DNA of 30,745 nucleotides. Origin: Chloroflexota bacterium (GTDB taxonomy: Bacteria; Chloroflexota; Dehalococcoidia; SM23-28-2; RBG-16-64-32). The position numbers and the translations under genes were made by a program. The stretch's first letter is position 1. Each line of letters begins with the position of its first letter. The DNA lies in assembly GCA_005880055.1 (NCBI GenBank), contig VBJS01000036.1, positions 8,706 to 39,450 of the forward strand, read 5' to 3'. The notes beneath the pieces were generated by a model. The model worked only from the letters and a program-made list of their open reading frames with translations. It searched no databases and was not told the DNA's origin. Below are positions 6,701 to 13,462 of the stretch, piece by piece.

Positions 6701-7577
6701 GCAGCGCGCCCGCGCCGCCGTCGTCGGAGGGAGCGGCTTCTACCAGATGCAAGGGCTGACAGATGTGCAAGAGCTGCGCATCGATACTCCGTACGGGCCG
6801 CCCAGCGACGTTATCACGCTTGGGTTAGTGGACGGCATGTCCGTCGCCTTCCTGGCCAGGCACGGCATCGGTCATCGCATTCTGCCCTCGGAGCTGCCCG
6901 CGCGCGCGAACATCTACGCGCTCAAGACGCTCGGCGTCGAGTTCATTATCAGCGTCAGCGCGGTGGGGAGCCTGCGCGAGGATATCGAGCCCCTCCATAT
7001 GGTGGTGCCGGACCAGCTCATCGACCGCACGCGCGGCCGCCCCTCCACCTTCTTCGGCGAAGGCCTCGTCGCCCACGTTGCCTTTGGCGATCCGTTCTGC
7101 CCAGATCTTCGGGCGGTACTCTCCTCGTCAACTCGCGAAACGGGGGCGATCTTGCACAACGGAGGGAATTATGTCGTGATCGAGGGCCCTGCCTTCTCAA
7201 CGCGGGCCGAATCCAACCTCTATCGGACGTGGGGCGCCGATATAATCGGCATGACGGCACTCCCCGAGGCAAAGCTGGCCCGCGAGGCGGAAATCTGTTA
7301 CGCCGTCCTCGCCTGCTCGACAGACTACGACTGCTGGCACGATACTCATGAGGACGTGACCGCCGAGATGATCGTCGCGAATCTCCTCAAGAACGTCGAG
7401 GTCTCAAGGCAGGCTGTCCGCCTCGCTCTTGGCGGCCTGCCGGCCGAGCGCAAGTGCCCGTGCCGCCACGCCCTGCGGGATGCGATTGTGACCCCGTTGG
7501 AACTGGTCCCTGAGGCGACTCTAGGGAGGCTTGCGCCGCTCCTCGACGCATACGCCGGCGAGAGGGTGAGCGGCTAG
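6693..7577 (+). CDS. mtnP: S-methyl-5'-thioadenosine phosphorylase
   Basis: Splits methylthioadenosine with phosphate into adenine and methylthioribose-1-phosphate, the substrate of MtnA. 294 aa from GTG 6693; the GTG overlaps the mtnA 3' end by 8 bases and has AGAGG upstream. A longer frame exists from 6660, but its extra residues are mtnA sequence read in another frame. Family marks are VVGGSGFYQM, the phosphate-site FLARHGIGHRILPSELPARANIYALKTLG, SVSAVGSLREDIEPLHMVVPDQLIDRT, VIEGPAFSTRAESNLYRTWGADIIGMTALPEAKLAREAEI and STDYDCWH, whose TDYD-type purine loop indicates the MTA/6-aminopurine type. Translationally coupled to mtnA and controlled with it by the SAM riboswitch. Confidence 0.95.
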   Translation: MVEQRARAAVVGGSGFYQMQGLTDVQELRIDTPYGPPSDVITLGLVDGMSVAFLARHGIGHRILPSELPARANIYALKTLGVEFIISVSAVGSLREDIEPLHMVVPDQLIDRTRGRPSTFFGEGLVAHVAFGDPFCPDLRAVLSSSTRETGAILHNGGNYVVIEGPAFSTRAESNLYRTWGADIIGMTALPEAKLAREAEICYAVLACSTDYDCWHDTHEDVTAEMIVANLLKNVEVSRQAVRLALGGLPAERKCPCRHALRDAIVTPLELVPEATLGRLAPLLDAYAGERVSG

Positions 7578-8474
7578 ATGACTGCCACGATATACCGGAG
7601 GCGCGAGGACGCATCCCGCAGCTTCACGATTGAGCGCGCCCGCGAGCCAAGCGCCATGCGGTCGATGCTCTCAGAAGACCGGGCGTATGCGGCGTACGCC
7701 CTGGCGCAATTGGACCCGGCACGCTTTCACCTGAGCGAATGGCTCGTCGCCTCGTCGGTCGACGGCCAGAGCGCCCTGGTAGTGCATTCCACCGGCGGGC
7801 TGGGGCGTGCCTTATTCGCACAAGGGGACCCGGGGGCGGTGGACGCGATTCTCAGCCTCCATCCGGGCGCCCGGTTCTGTTTTGGCAGCCTTCGCCCGCA
7901 GCACCGCAGCGTCCTCGAGAAGTACTTCTTCATTACTCGCCCGCAGATCATGACCCGAATGACGGTGACACCGGAGACCTTCACGCCCGCGGCCGGCGAG
8001 GCCCATCGTCTGACCGGACGTCATGTTGCCGATGTCAACCGGCTCTACTCGACTGATGGCGGTCCAACCGCTTACCACCGCTCGCATCTAGAAGAGGGTG
8101 TCTACTACGGTGTTCGCGCGGATGGACGACTGGCGGCGATCGCCGGCACGCACGTCGTTTCCCACGCGGAAGGCGTAGCGGTGGTTGGGAACGTCTTCAC
8201 GCACGCCCGCTACCGCAATCGCGGCCTTGCGACGATCGCGACATCCGCCGTGACAGCCGAACTTCTAGACACTTGCCGGCTCGTCGTCTTGACCGTTGAA
8301 TCAGACAACGGGCCCGCCCTCAACGTCTACAGGCGGCTGGGCTATCAACCGCACTGTACGCTCCACGAATCCCCGCTCGTCCGGAAGGAGCCGCTGGGAG
8401 CGCTGAGCTTGGCCCGGCGGCTCGTAGCTGCCTGGCGAGGCCGCAGCGAGGGGAAGAAAGTCGTAGTACTGTGA
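7578..8474 (+). CDS. GNAT-family N-acetyltransferase
   Basis: Acetyl-CoA-dependent acyltransferase of unknown substrate, 298 aa. The ATG follows the mtnP stop with no gap (TAG then ATG), so it is in the methylthioadenosine-salvage operon. The C-terminal half is the GNAT domain: GVYYGVRADGRLAAIAGTHVVS (beta strands), VVGNVFTHARYRNRGLATIATSAVTAELL (motif A; the R-x-R-G-L-A loop binds pyrophosphate of acetyl-CoA) and LTVESDNGPALNVYRRLGYQ (motif B). The N-terminal 140 residues look like a divergent second GNAT-like half, giving a tandem arrangement; this part is uncertain. The basic tail (SLARRLVAAWRGRSEGKK) is unusual. Its place in the operon suggests a role linked to sulfur or purine salvage, but nothing in the sequence proves that. 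Confidence 0.85.
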   Translation: MTATIYRRREDASRSFTIERAREPSAMRSMLSEDRAYAAYALAQLDPARFHLSEWLVASSVDGQSALVVHSTGGLGRALFAQGDPGAVDAILSLHPGARFCFGSLRPQHRSVLEKYFFITRPQIMTRMTVTPETFTPAAGEAHRLTGRHVADVNRLYSTDGGPTAYHRSHLEEGVYYGVRADGRLAAIAGTHVVSHAEGVAVVGNVFTHARYRNRGLATIATSAVTAELLDTCRLVVLTVESDNGPALNVYRRLGYQPHCTLHESPLVRKEPLGALSLARRLVAAWRGRSEGKKVVVL

Positions 8475-8601
8475 GCTGCCACCTCGAGGTGAATGTCATT
8501 CTGAGCGCGAAAGCGTCTGTACGGGACAAAGACCGAACTTCGCGAAGGAATCCGGCGGTGGGGGGATTGGACGGGCGCCCGGCTGTGATCGGACCAGTGC
8601 C
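8475..8601. repeat. Intergenic spacer with palindrome and REP-like fragment
   Basis: Holds a perfect 12-base palindrome CACCTCGAGGTG (8480-8491) and then GTCATTCTGAGCGCGAAAGCG with GAACTTCGCGAAGGAATCC further on. The second part resembles, from memory, a dispersed intergenic repeat family with the core GTCATTCTGAGCGAAGC. No U-run follows, so there is no intrinsic terminator. No convincing promoter for the downstream operon was seen. Confidence 0.35.
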
Positions 8602-8892
8602 GTGACGGTGGGTAAGCACCAACCGATCGACGATCAGATGGCAGCCGAAATCAGGCGCCTCCACAAGAAGTACCCGAAGCTCGGGCATCACGGCATCGCC
8701 GAGGTTCTGCGCTCGGAGGGCTGCGAGGTGGACCCGGCAGAGCTCGAGCAATTCATGCGGCATAATCGCCTGAATGCAGATAAGCCCTGGCGGCCATGGC
8801 ATTTGGCCGGTCTTCCCAGGTGGATGGACTTTACCGGGGGAGCCATCCGGGTTGATCAGCCGCGAAAGCGGTTTCGCTGGAGGATATGGTGA
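8602..8892 (+). CDS. Small HTH-like protein of unknown function
   Basis: 96 aa from GTG 8602; GTG 8608 or ATG 8638 are other possible starts, and none has a strong Shine-Dalgarno sequence. Codon third positions are GC-rich like the neighbours, and its TGA overlaps the next gene (ATGGTGA at 8886-8892), both signs of a real coding sequence. Residues about 10-55 (DQMAAEIRRLHKKYPKLGHHGIAEVLRSEGCEVDPAELEQFMRHNRL) resemble a short helix-turn-helix unit of the IS3/HTH_21 kind (LGHxxIAxxL...V). The tail is rich in Trp, Arg and Pro. I do not recognise the family. It could be a regulator of the following operon or an orphan relic of a transposase N-terminus. Confidence 0.6.
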   Translation: MTVGKHQPIDDQMAAEIRRLHKKYPKLGHHGIAEVLRSEGCEVDPAELEQFMRHNRLNADKPWRPWHLAGLPRWMDFTGGAIRVDQPRKRFRWRIW

Positions 8893-9512
8893 CAAAGAAC
8901 ATCGGCATCGTCCTTTACCCCGACTTCGAAGAGTTGGACGCTATTGGGCCGTACGAGGTCTTCGGGATGCTGGGCAAGATCGACCGCGAATGGCGTGTAC
9001 TGACCATCGCCGCCACAGCGGAACCTGTGGCATCGCTCAGCGGCTTGAAGGTTCTTCCCGACTTTACATTCGAAGACGCGCCCCCGCTGGATGTCATCCT
9101 GCTACCCGGCGGGCTGGGTAGCCGCCAGGCCATGGACGACTCGCGCCTGGTGGAGTACGTCCGAAAGACCGGCGAATCAGCCGGCTGGGTAACGTCGGTC
9201 TGCACCGGAGCGATGCTCCTCCACCGCGCAGGACTCCTGCACGGCCGCCGTGCGACCACCCACTGGGGCGCTATCGACGAGTTACGGAACATGGGCGAAG
9301 TGACCGTCCTTGACGACGCGCGCTGGGTGGTGGACGGCAACGTGGTGACTTCCGCAGGCGTCTCTGCCGGAATCGACATGGCGCTCTACCTGATCAGCCT
9401 GCTAAAGGACGTGGAAACGGCGAAAGCCGTGCAGAAGATGATGGAGTACTACCCAAAGCCGCCTGAATTCGAGGGGCCGGCCACGGAGGGTGTGGAGGCG
9501 GCAACCGGATGA
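8886..9512 (+). CDS. DJ-1/PfpI-family protein (isonitrile hydratase-like)
   Basis: Class I glutamine-amidotransferase-like protein of the DJ-1/ThiJ/PfpI superfamily, 208 aa. The nucleophile elbow is SVCTGAMLLHRAGLL with Cys near residue 107, and the acidic partner lies in YPDFEELDAIGPYEVF. The later GRRATTHWGAIDEL and VTSAGVSAGIDMALYLI segments match the InhA/isonitrile hydratase-like and AraC-associated subgroup rather than PfpI protease. Two starts compete: ATG 8886 is 2 bases and GTG 8889 is 5 bases after GGAGG (8879-8883), so GTG 8889 may be the real one. It overlaps the HTH-like gene upstream and shares ATGA (9509-9512) with the DUF1028 gene. The substrate is unknown; isonitrile hydration is only the nearest analogy. 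Confidence 0.88.
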   Translation: MVTKNIGIVLYPDFEELDAIGPYEVFGMLGKIDREWRVLTIAATAEPVASLSGLKVLPDFTFEDAPPLDVILLPGGLGSRQAMDDSRLVEYVRKTGESAGWVTSVCTGAMLLHRAGLLHGRRATTHWGAIDELRNMGEVTVLDDARWVVDGNVVTSAGVSAGIDMALYLISLLKDVETAKAVQKMMEYYPKPPEFEGPATEGVEAATG

Positions 9513-10255
9513 CGTTCTCCATCGCCGCCCGTTGTCCGCGAACGGGGATGCTGGGCGTGGCCACGTCCAGCAAAGCACTGGCCGCCGGCAGCATGGTGCC
9601 GTACTGCCGGGCCGGCGCGGGCGCGATCGCCAGCCAGTCTTTCGTCAACCCCTATCTGGGCATCGACGGCCTCGTCCTCCTCGAACAGGGCCTGGCCGCC
9701 GAGCGCGTGGTGGAGCGGCTGATAGAATCGGATCGCGGCCGAGAGCTTCGGCAGTTTGCGGTAGTCGATAAAGACGGCCGCACAGCCGCCTACACCGGTG
9801 ACCGCTGTATCCCCTGGGCCGGCCAGGTCTTCGGCGGCGGCTATGTTTGTCTGGGCAATATCCTGGTCCGCGAAATGGTAGTGCGGGCTATGGCCGATTC
9901 CTTCGAACGCTCGCTCGATGAAGACCTGCCGGAACGGCTGGTCCGGGCTCTGGAAGCCGGCCAGGAGGCCGGGGGCGATCGTCGTGGACGCCAGTCCGCA
10001 GGTATCCTTGTCGTCGACCGCGAAGAGTACCCGTGGTGCGACCTGCGCGTCGATGACCACGAAGACCCGGTACCCGAGCTTCGCCGCCTGCTCGGCGTCT
10101 GGAGGCGCGAGCATGTCCCCTTCCTGACGGTCATGCCGCGCCGCGACGACTATGTGCCCATGTGGGAAAACGTCCTGAAAGTCCGCGATTCCATCGAGAG
10201 CCAGTTGGAGCAGGAAGAACTAGCCGCGGAAGAGCCAGCTGTAAAGGAGAGTTGA
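9509..10255 (+). CDS. DUF1028 family protein (Ntn-hydrolase-like)
   Basis: 248 aa protein of a widespread uncharacterised family. The N-terminal block is typical: MTFSIAARCPRTGMLGVATSSKALAAGSMVPYCRAGAGAIASQSFVNPYLGIDGL, followed by AAYTGDRCIPWAGQVFGGGYVCLGNIL and the acidic C-terminal DLRVDDHEDPVPELRRLL. The family is thought to have an Ntn-hydrolase-like fold; no reaction is established as far as I know. Its ATG overlaps the DJ-1 gene stop (ATGA), and its TGA overlaps the ahcY ATG by one base (TGATG). It is therefore translationally tied to both, and a role near S-adenosylhomocysteine or one-carbon metabolism is a reasonable but unproven inference. Confidence 0.88.
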   Translation: MTFSIAARCPRTGMLGVATSSKALAAGSMVPYCRAGAGAIASQSFVNPYLGIDGLVLLEQGLAAERVVERLIESDRGRELRQFAVVDKDGRTAAYTGDRCIPWAGQVFGGGYVCLGNILVREMVVRAMADSFERSLDEDLPERLVRALEAGQEAGGDRRGRQSAGILVVDREEYPWCDLRVDDHEDPVPELRRLLGVWRREHVPFLTVMPRRDDYVPMWENVLKVRDSIESQLEQEELAAEEPAVKES

Positions 10256-11526
10256 TGGTAAGACCGGCGACAGAAAACGACGTCAAAGACATTTCTCTAG
10301 CTGAAGACGGGAATAAGCGGATTGAATGGGCCGCACGTGAAATGCCGGTCATTAGCTCCATCAGGGCGCGTTTCGAGAAAGAGCGCCCGCTTAATGGCCT
10401 CCGCGTTGCGGCTTGCCTGCACGTCACAACGGAGACAGCGAACCTCATGCTCGCGCTGCGTGATGGCGGCGCTTCGGTTGTCCTCTGTGCCAGTAATCCG
10501 CTCTCCACGCAGGATGACGTGGCTGCCGCTCTCGTCGCGCTGCATGGAATCAACGTGTTCGCCGTACGTGGCGAAGACGACGAGCGTTATTACAGCCACA
10601 TCCACGCGGCGCTGGAGCACACGCCGCAGATCACCATGGATGATGGCGCTGATCTGGTTGCCACTCTCCATAAGGAACGCAGAGAACTTCTCGGCTCCGT
10701 CGTCGGCGGCACGGAGGAGACGACAACCGGCGTCATCCGTTTGCGCGCGATGGCCCGCGACGGCGCGCTCGCCTACCCCATCATGGCCGTCAACGAAGCG
10801 TATACCAAGCACATGTTCGATAACCGGTACGGGACCGGCCAGAGCACGCTCGACGGCATCACCCGGGCGACAAATGTTCTCTGGGCGGGCAAGAAGGTAG
10901 TAGTCGCCGGCTACGGTTGGTGCGGCAAGGGCCTCGCGATGCGCGCTCGCGGCATGGGCGCCCAGGTCATCGTCACAGAGGTTGACCCGCTGCGGGCACT
11001 CGAGGCGACCATGGACGGGAACCGCGTAATGACGATGGAGGAAGCGGCCCAAATCGGCGATATCTTCGTCAGCCTCACCGGCGACATCCACGTCCTGGAC
11101 CGCCGCCATTTCGACGCGATGAAGGACGGCGCCATCATCGCTAACAGCGGGCACTTCAACGTGGAAATCAACATCAAGGCCCTGGAATCAATGAGCGAAT
11201 CGCGGCGCAGCATTCGCGAGAGTGTCGAGGAATTCCGGCTGATGGACGGCCGCAAGCTATATCTGCTCGCGGAAGGGCGGCTGATCAACCTGGCGGCTGC
11301 AGAAGGCCACCCGGCCAGCGTAATGGACATGAGCTTCGCCAACCAGGCACTCACTCTGGAGTACCTGGCCAAGCAAGACCGGCCGCTGCCGCCTGACGTC
11401 TACAACATCCCCGAGGAGATCGACAAGGAAGTGGCCCGGCTGAAACTCGCCTCGATGGGCATACAAATCGATGTACTCACGGAAGAACAGGCGAAATACC
11501 TGTCGTCATGGGAAGAAGGCACTTGA
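10255..11526 (+). CDS. ahcY: Adenosylhomocysteinase
   Basis: NAD-dependent enzyme that splits S-adenosylhomocysteine to adenosine and homocysteine, relieving product inhibition of methyltransferases. 423 aa from ATG 10255, which has AAAGGAGA upstream and overlaps the DUF1028 stop by one base. Substrate-site blocks are LHVTTETANLMLAL, CASNPLSTQDDVAAAL and GGTEETTTGVIRL. The NAD-binding loop is VVAGYGWCGKGLAMRARGMGAQVIVTEVDP, followed by SLTGDIHVLDRRHFDAMKDGAIIANSGHFNVEI. Length and alignment indicate the form without the roughly 40-residue insert of many proteobacterial enzymes; the C-terminus YLSSWEEGT fits the short, archaeal or Thermotoga-like type. Followed by two hairpins and metK. Confidence 0.97.
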   Translation: MVRPATENDVKDISLAEDGNKRIEWAAREMPVISSIRARFEKERPLNGLRVAACLHVTTETANLMLALRDGGASVVLCASNPLSTQDDVAAALVALHGINVFAVRGEDDERYYSHIHAALEHTPQITMDDGADLVATLHKERRELLGSVVGGTEETTTGVIRLRAMARDGALAYPIMAVNEAYTKHMFDNRYGTGQSTLDGITRATNVLWAGKKVVVAGYGWCGKGLAMRARGMGAQVIVTEVDPLRALEATMDGNRVMTMEEAAQIGDIFVSLTGDIHVLDRRHFDAMKDGAIIANSGHFNVEINIKALESMSESRRSIRESVEEFRLMDGRKLYLLAEGRLINLAAAEGHPASVMDMSFANQALTLEYLAKQDRPLPPDVYNIPEEIDKEVARLKLASMGIQIDVLTEEQAKYLSSWEEGT

Positions 11527-11536
11527 AAACAGAAAA

Positions 11537-11576
11537 GCGGGCTCTTGGCCCGCCCTCTGAGCCGCCGCGCGGCGGC
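11537..11576 (+). terminator. Twin hairpins between ahcY and metK
   Basis: Hairpin one is GCGGGC / GCCCGC with a 5-base loop (11537-11553). Right after it comes a perfect 16-base palindrome GCCGCCGCGCGGCGGC (11561-11576). No run of T follows, only CCGTTTGATG, so this is at best a weak or rho-assisted terminator, or a processing or attenuation site ahead of metK. Confidence 0.4.
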
Positions 11577-11614
11577 CCGTTTGATGACACAGTTCAAAGG
11601 AGGACAAGATAACG

Positions 11615-12796
11615 ATGACGATGACCTTCATGAGCTCCCCCTCGCTTCTCATGACGAGCGAGTCCGTCACGGAGGGACACCCGGACAAGGTCTGCGATCA
11701 GATCGCCGACGCCATCCTCGACGAGATTATCGCTCACGACCCGGACGCCCACGTCGCGTGTGAGGTTACGGCCACAACCGGGCTGCTCGTCATCCTTGGC
11801 GAAATCTCCACTCGGCACCACGTTAACTACACCAAGATCGCCCGCGAAGTCATCCGGGACGTGGGCTACACCCGGCCCGAGTACGGTTTCGATGCGGATA
11901 GCTGCGGCGTGCTGGTCTCTATCAAAGAGCAGTCCTCCGAAATTAACGCGGCAGTTGGAGACGACGAGGGTGCGGGCGACCAGGGTATCATGCTGGGTTT
12001 CGCCTGCAACGAGACACCGGACCTCATGCCGCTGCCCATCGAGCTGGCACATCACCTCTGCTTGCGTCTGGCTCAGGTCCGCAAGGACGGCACGCTCCCC
12101 TATCTTCGGCCGGATGGCAAGTCCCAGGTCACTGTGGAGTACGAATTCGGCCGCCCGAAGCGAGTTCAAGCCGTTGTCATCGCCGCTCAACACGACCCGG
12201 ACATCAGCGCCAAACGGCTGTGGGACGAAGTCGATGAGGTGGTCATCAGGCCCGTTGTAGGGAGTTGGATGGACGACAGCACGGACGTTCATGTCAACCG
12301 CAGCGGCTCCTTCGTGCTCGGAGGCCCGGCTGCGGACTCCGGTCTCTCCGGCCGCAAGAACATCGTTGACACTTACGGCGGCGTTGGGCGCCACGGCGGC
12401 GGCTCCTACTCCGGGAAGGACCCTTCCAAGGTGGACCGTTCGGCCTCTTATGCTGCCCGCTGGGTGGCGAAGAACGTCGTTGCCTCCGGGCTGGCAAACC
12501 GTGTAGAGGTGGAGCTTTCCTACGCGATCGGCCACCCACAACCCATTGGCATCTCCGTCGAGACCTTCGGGACGCACAAGTACGACCACGGCGGCCTCCT
12601 GGAGCTGGTCCGCCAGAACTTCGACCTGAGCCCGCGGGGAATAATCAGAGACTTGCGGTTGCGGCGCCCGATCTACCGGGCCACCTCCGCTTACGGCCAC
12701 TTTGGCCGGAGCGACATCGATGCGCCGTGGGAGGCCACCGACCGCGCGGACGCGCTGCGGCGTAACGCGAGCATGGCCGAGACCCAGCCAGCTTAA
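11615..12796 (+). CDS. metK: S-adenosylmethionine synthetase
   Basis: Makes SAM from methionine and ATP. 393 aa. Signatures are LLMTSESVTEGHPDKVCDQIADAILDEI at the N-terminus, GEISTRHHVNYTKIAREVIRDVGYT, GAGDQGIMLGFACNETPDLMPLPIELAH, GKSQVTVEYEFGRPKRV, the phosphate loop GPAADSGLSGRKNIVDTYGGVGRHGGGSYSGKDPSKVDRSASYAARWVAKN and the C-terminal AYGHFGRSDIDAPWE. AAAGGAGG (11596-11603) lies 11 bases before ATG 11615; a second ATG at 11621 is also possible. The C-terminus carries a short extra tail (ASMAETQPA). It lies after ahcY, separated by two hairpins, and has no SAM riboswitch of its own. The codons directly after its stop are in-frame nucleotidyltransferase homology. Confidence 0.97.
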   Translation: MTMTFMSSPSLLMTSESVTEGHPDKVCDQIADAILDEIIAHDPDAHVACEVTATTGLLVILGEISTRHHVNYTKIAREVIRDVGYTRPEYGFDADSCGVLVSIKEQSSEINAAVGDDEGAGDQGIMLGFACNETPDLMPLPIELAHHLCLRLAQVRKDGTLPYLRPDGKSQVTVEYEFGRPKRVQAVVIAAQHDPDISAKRLWDEVDEVVIRPVVGSWMDDSTDVHVNRSGSFVLGGPAADSGLSGRKNIVDTYGGVGRHGGGSYSGKDPSKVDRSASYAARWVAKNVVASGLANRVEVELSYAIGHPQPIGISVETFGTHKYDHGGLLELVRQNFDLSPRGIIRDLRLRRPIYRATSAYGHFGRSDIDAPWEATDRADALRRNASMAETQPA

Positions 12797-12835
12797 CCAC
12801 GTCTCCGCCCTCTTACAGACGATCGCCCGAAGGCC

Positions 12836-13462
12836 ATGGTAGCCGTTCGCGGCCGGCCTCTTATCGAACACCAGTTGCACTGGCTGCGACAAGGCGGCGT
12901 TACCCACGCCATTTTGCTCGCGCGGTACAAGGCAGACGTCTTGCAGGCGCACCTGCAGGAGGGCGCCTGTTCCGGCGTCAAAATCGTATTCTCCCTGGAA
13001 GATGAGCCGCTGGGCCGCGGCGGTGCTCTCCGTAAGGGGTTCACTCTGGTCCCCGCTGAAGAACAGACGGTGCTGGCGGTCAACGGGGATATCTTGACCG
13101 AACAGCCAGTCGTGCAGGTCCTGAGCGCCCACCGGCGCAAAGGGGCGACAGCGACAGTCATGCTCACCCGACTCCGCAGCCCCTACGGCATCGCCTTGGT
13201 CGACCGCGCCGGCCGCATCACGAACTTCGCCGAGAAGCCGTTCCTGCCCTACTGGATTAACGCCGGGGTCTACGTTTTCTCGCGGGAGTTCTTCGCGTTA
13301 CTGCCGGAGAAAGGCGACCACGAAGATACTACCTTTCCATCGCTCTCCGCTGACGGTCGCCTGCTCGGCTTCAAGAGCACCGCCTCCTGGCGCGCCATTG
13401 ATACTTTCAAAGATCTGCGAGAGGCGGAACGCGAGCTCGCGATCGGCCCAGCCCTGAGATGA
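12836..13462 (+). CDS. Nucleotidyltransferase (NDP-sugar pyrophosphorylase type), N-terminus missing
   Basis: Sugar-nucleotide pyrophosphorylase fold, 208 aa from ATG 12836. Retained parts are GRPLIEHQLHWLRQGGVTHAILLARYKAD, DEPLGRGGALRKGF, the metal-site strand VLAVNGDIL, RSPYGIALVDRAGRITNFAEKP and YWINAGVYVFSREFF. The family's defining LAGGxGTRLRPLT...RPKxM loop, which binds the nucleotide phosphates, is not in the protein. The codons at 12797-12835, directly after the metK stop and in frame, still read PRLRPLTDDRPKA, so the homology starts at Arg of GTRLRPLT and the preceding about 11 codons are gone. No Shine-Dalgarno sequence precedes ATG 12836. It shares ATGA with the phosphohexomutase gene. 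It is either a degraded gene, a non-catalytic remnant or an assembly deletion. Confidence 0.82.
   Translation: MVAVRGRPLIEHQLHWLRQGGVTHAILLARYKADVLQAHLQEGACSGVKIVFSLEDEPLGRGGALRKGFTLVPAEEQTVLAVNGDILTEQPVVQVLSAHRRKGATATVMLTRLRSPYGIALVDRAGRITNFAEKPFLPYWINAGVYVFSREFFALLPEKGDHEDTTFPSLSADGRLLGFKSTASWRAIDTFKDLREAERELAIGPALR

Noticed and set aside
8480..8491. CACCTCGAGGTG palindrome as terminator of the mtn operon
   Set aside because: Six-base arms with no loop and no following U-run; kept only as a note in the spacer entry.
8320..8895. 191-codon minus-strand frame over the GNAT 3' end, the spacer and the small HTH gene
   Set aside because: Antisense to two genes on the plus strand, low-complexity translation, no known domain.
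10297..11154. 285-codon open frame antisense to ahcY
   Set aside because: Shadow of ahcY; no recognisable motif and no ribosome-binding context.
11594..13132. 512-codon open frame on the minus strand opposite metK and the nucleotidyltransferase
   Set aside because: Fully antisense to strongly recognised genes, with no family signature in its translation. GC-rich codon bias keeps the opposite frame free of stops.
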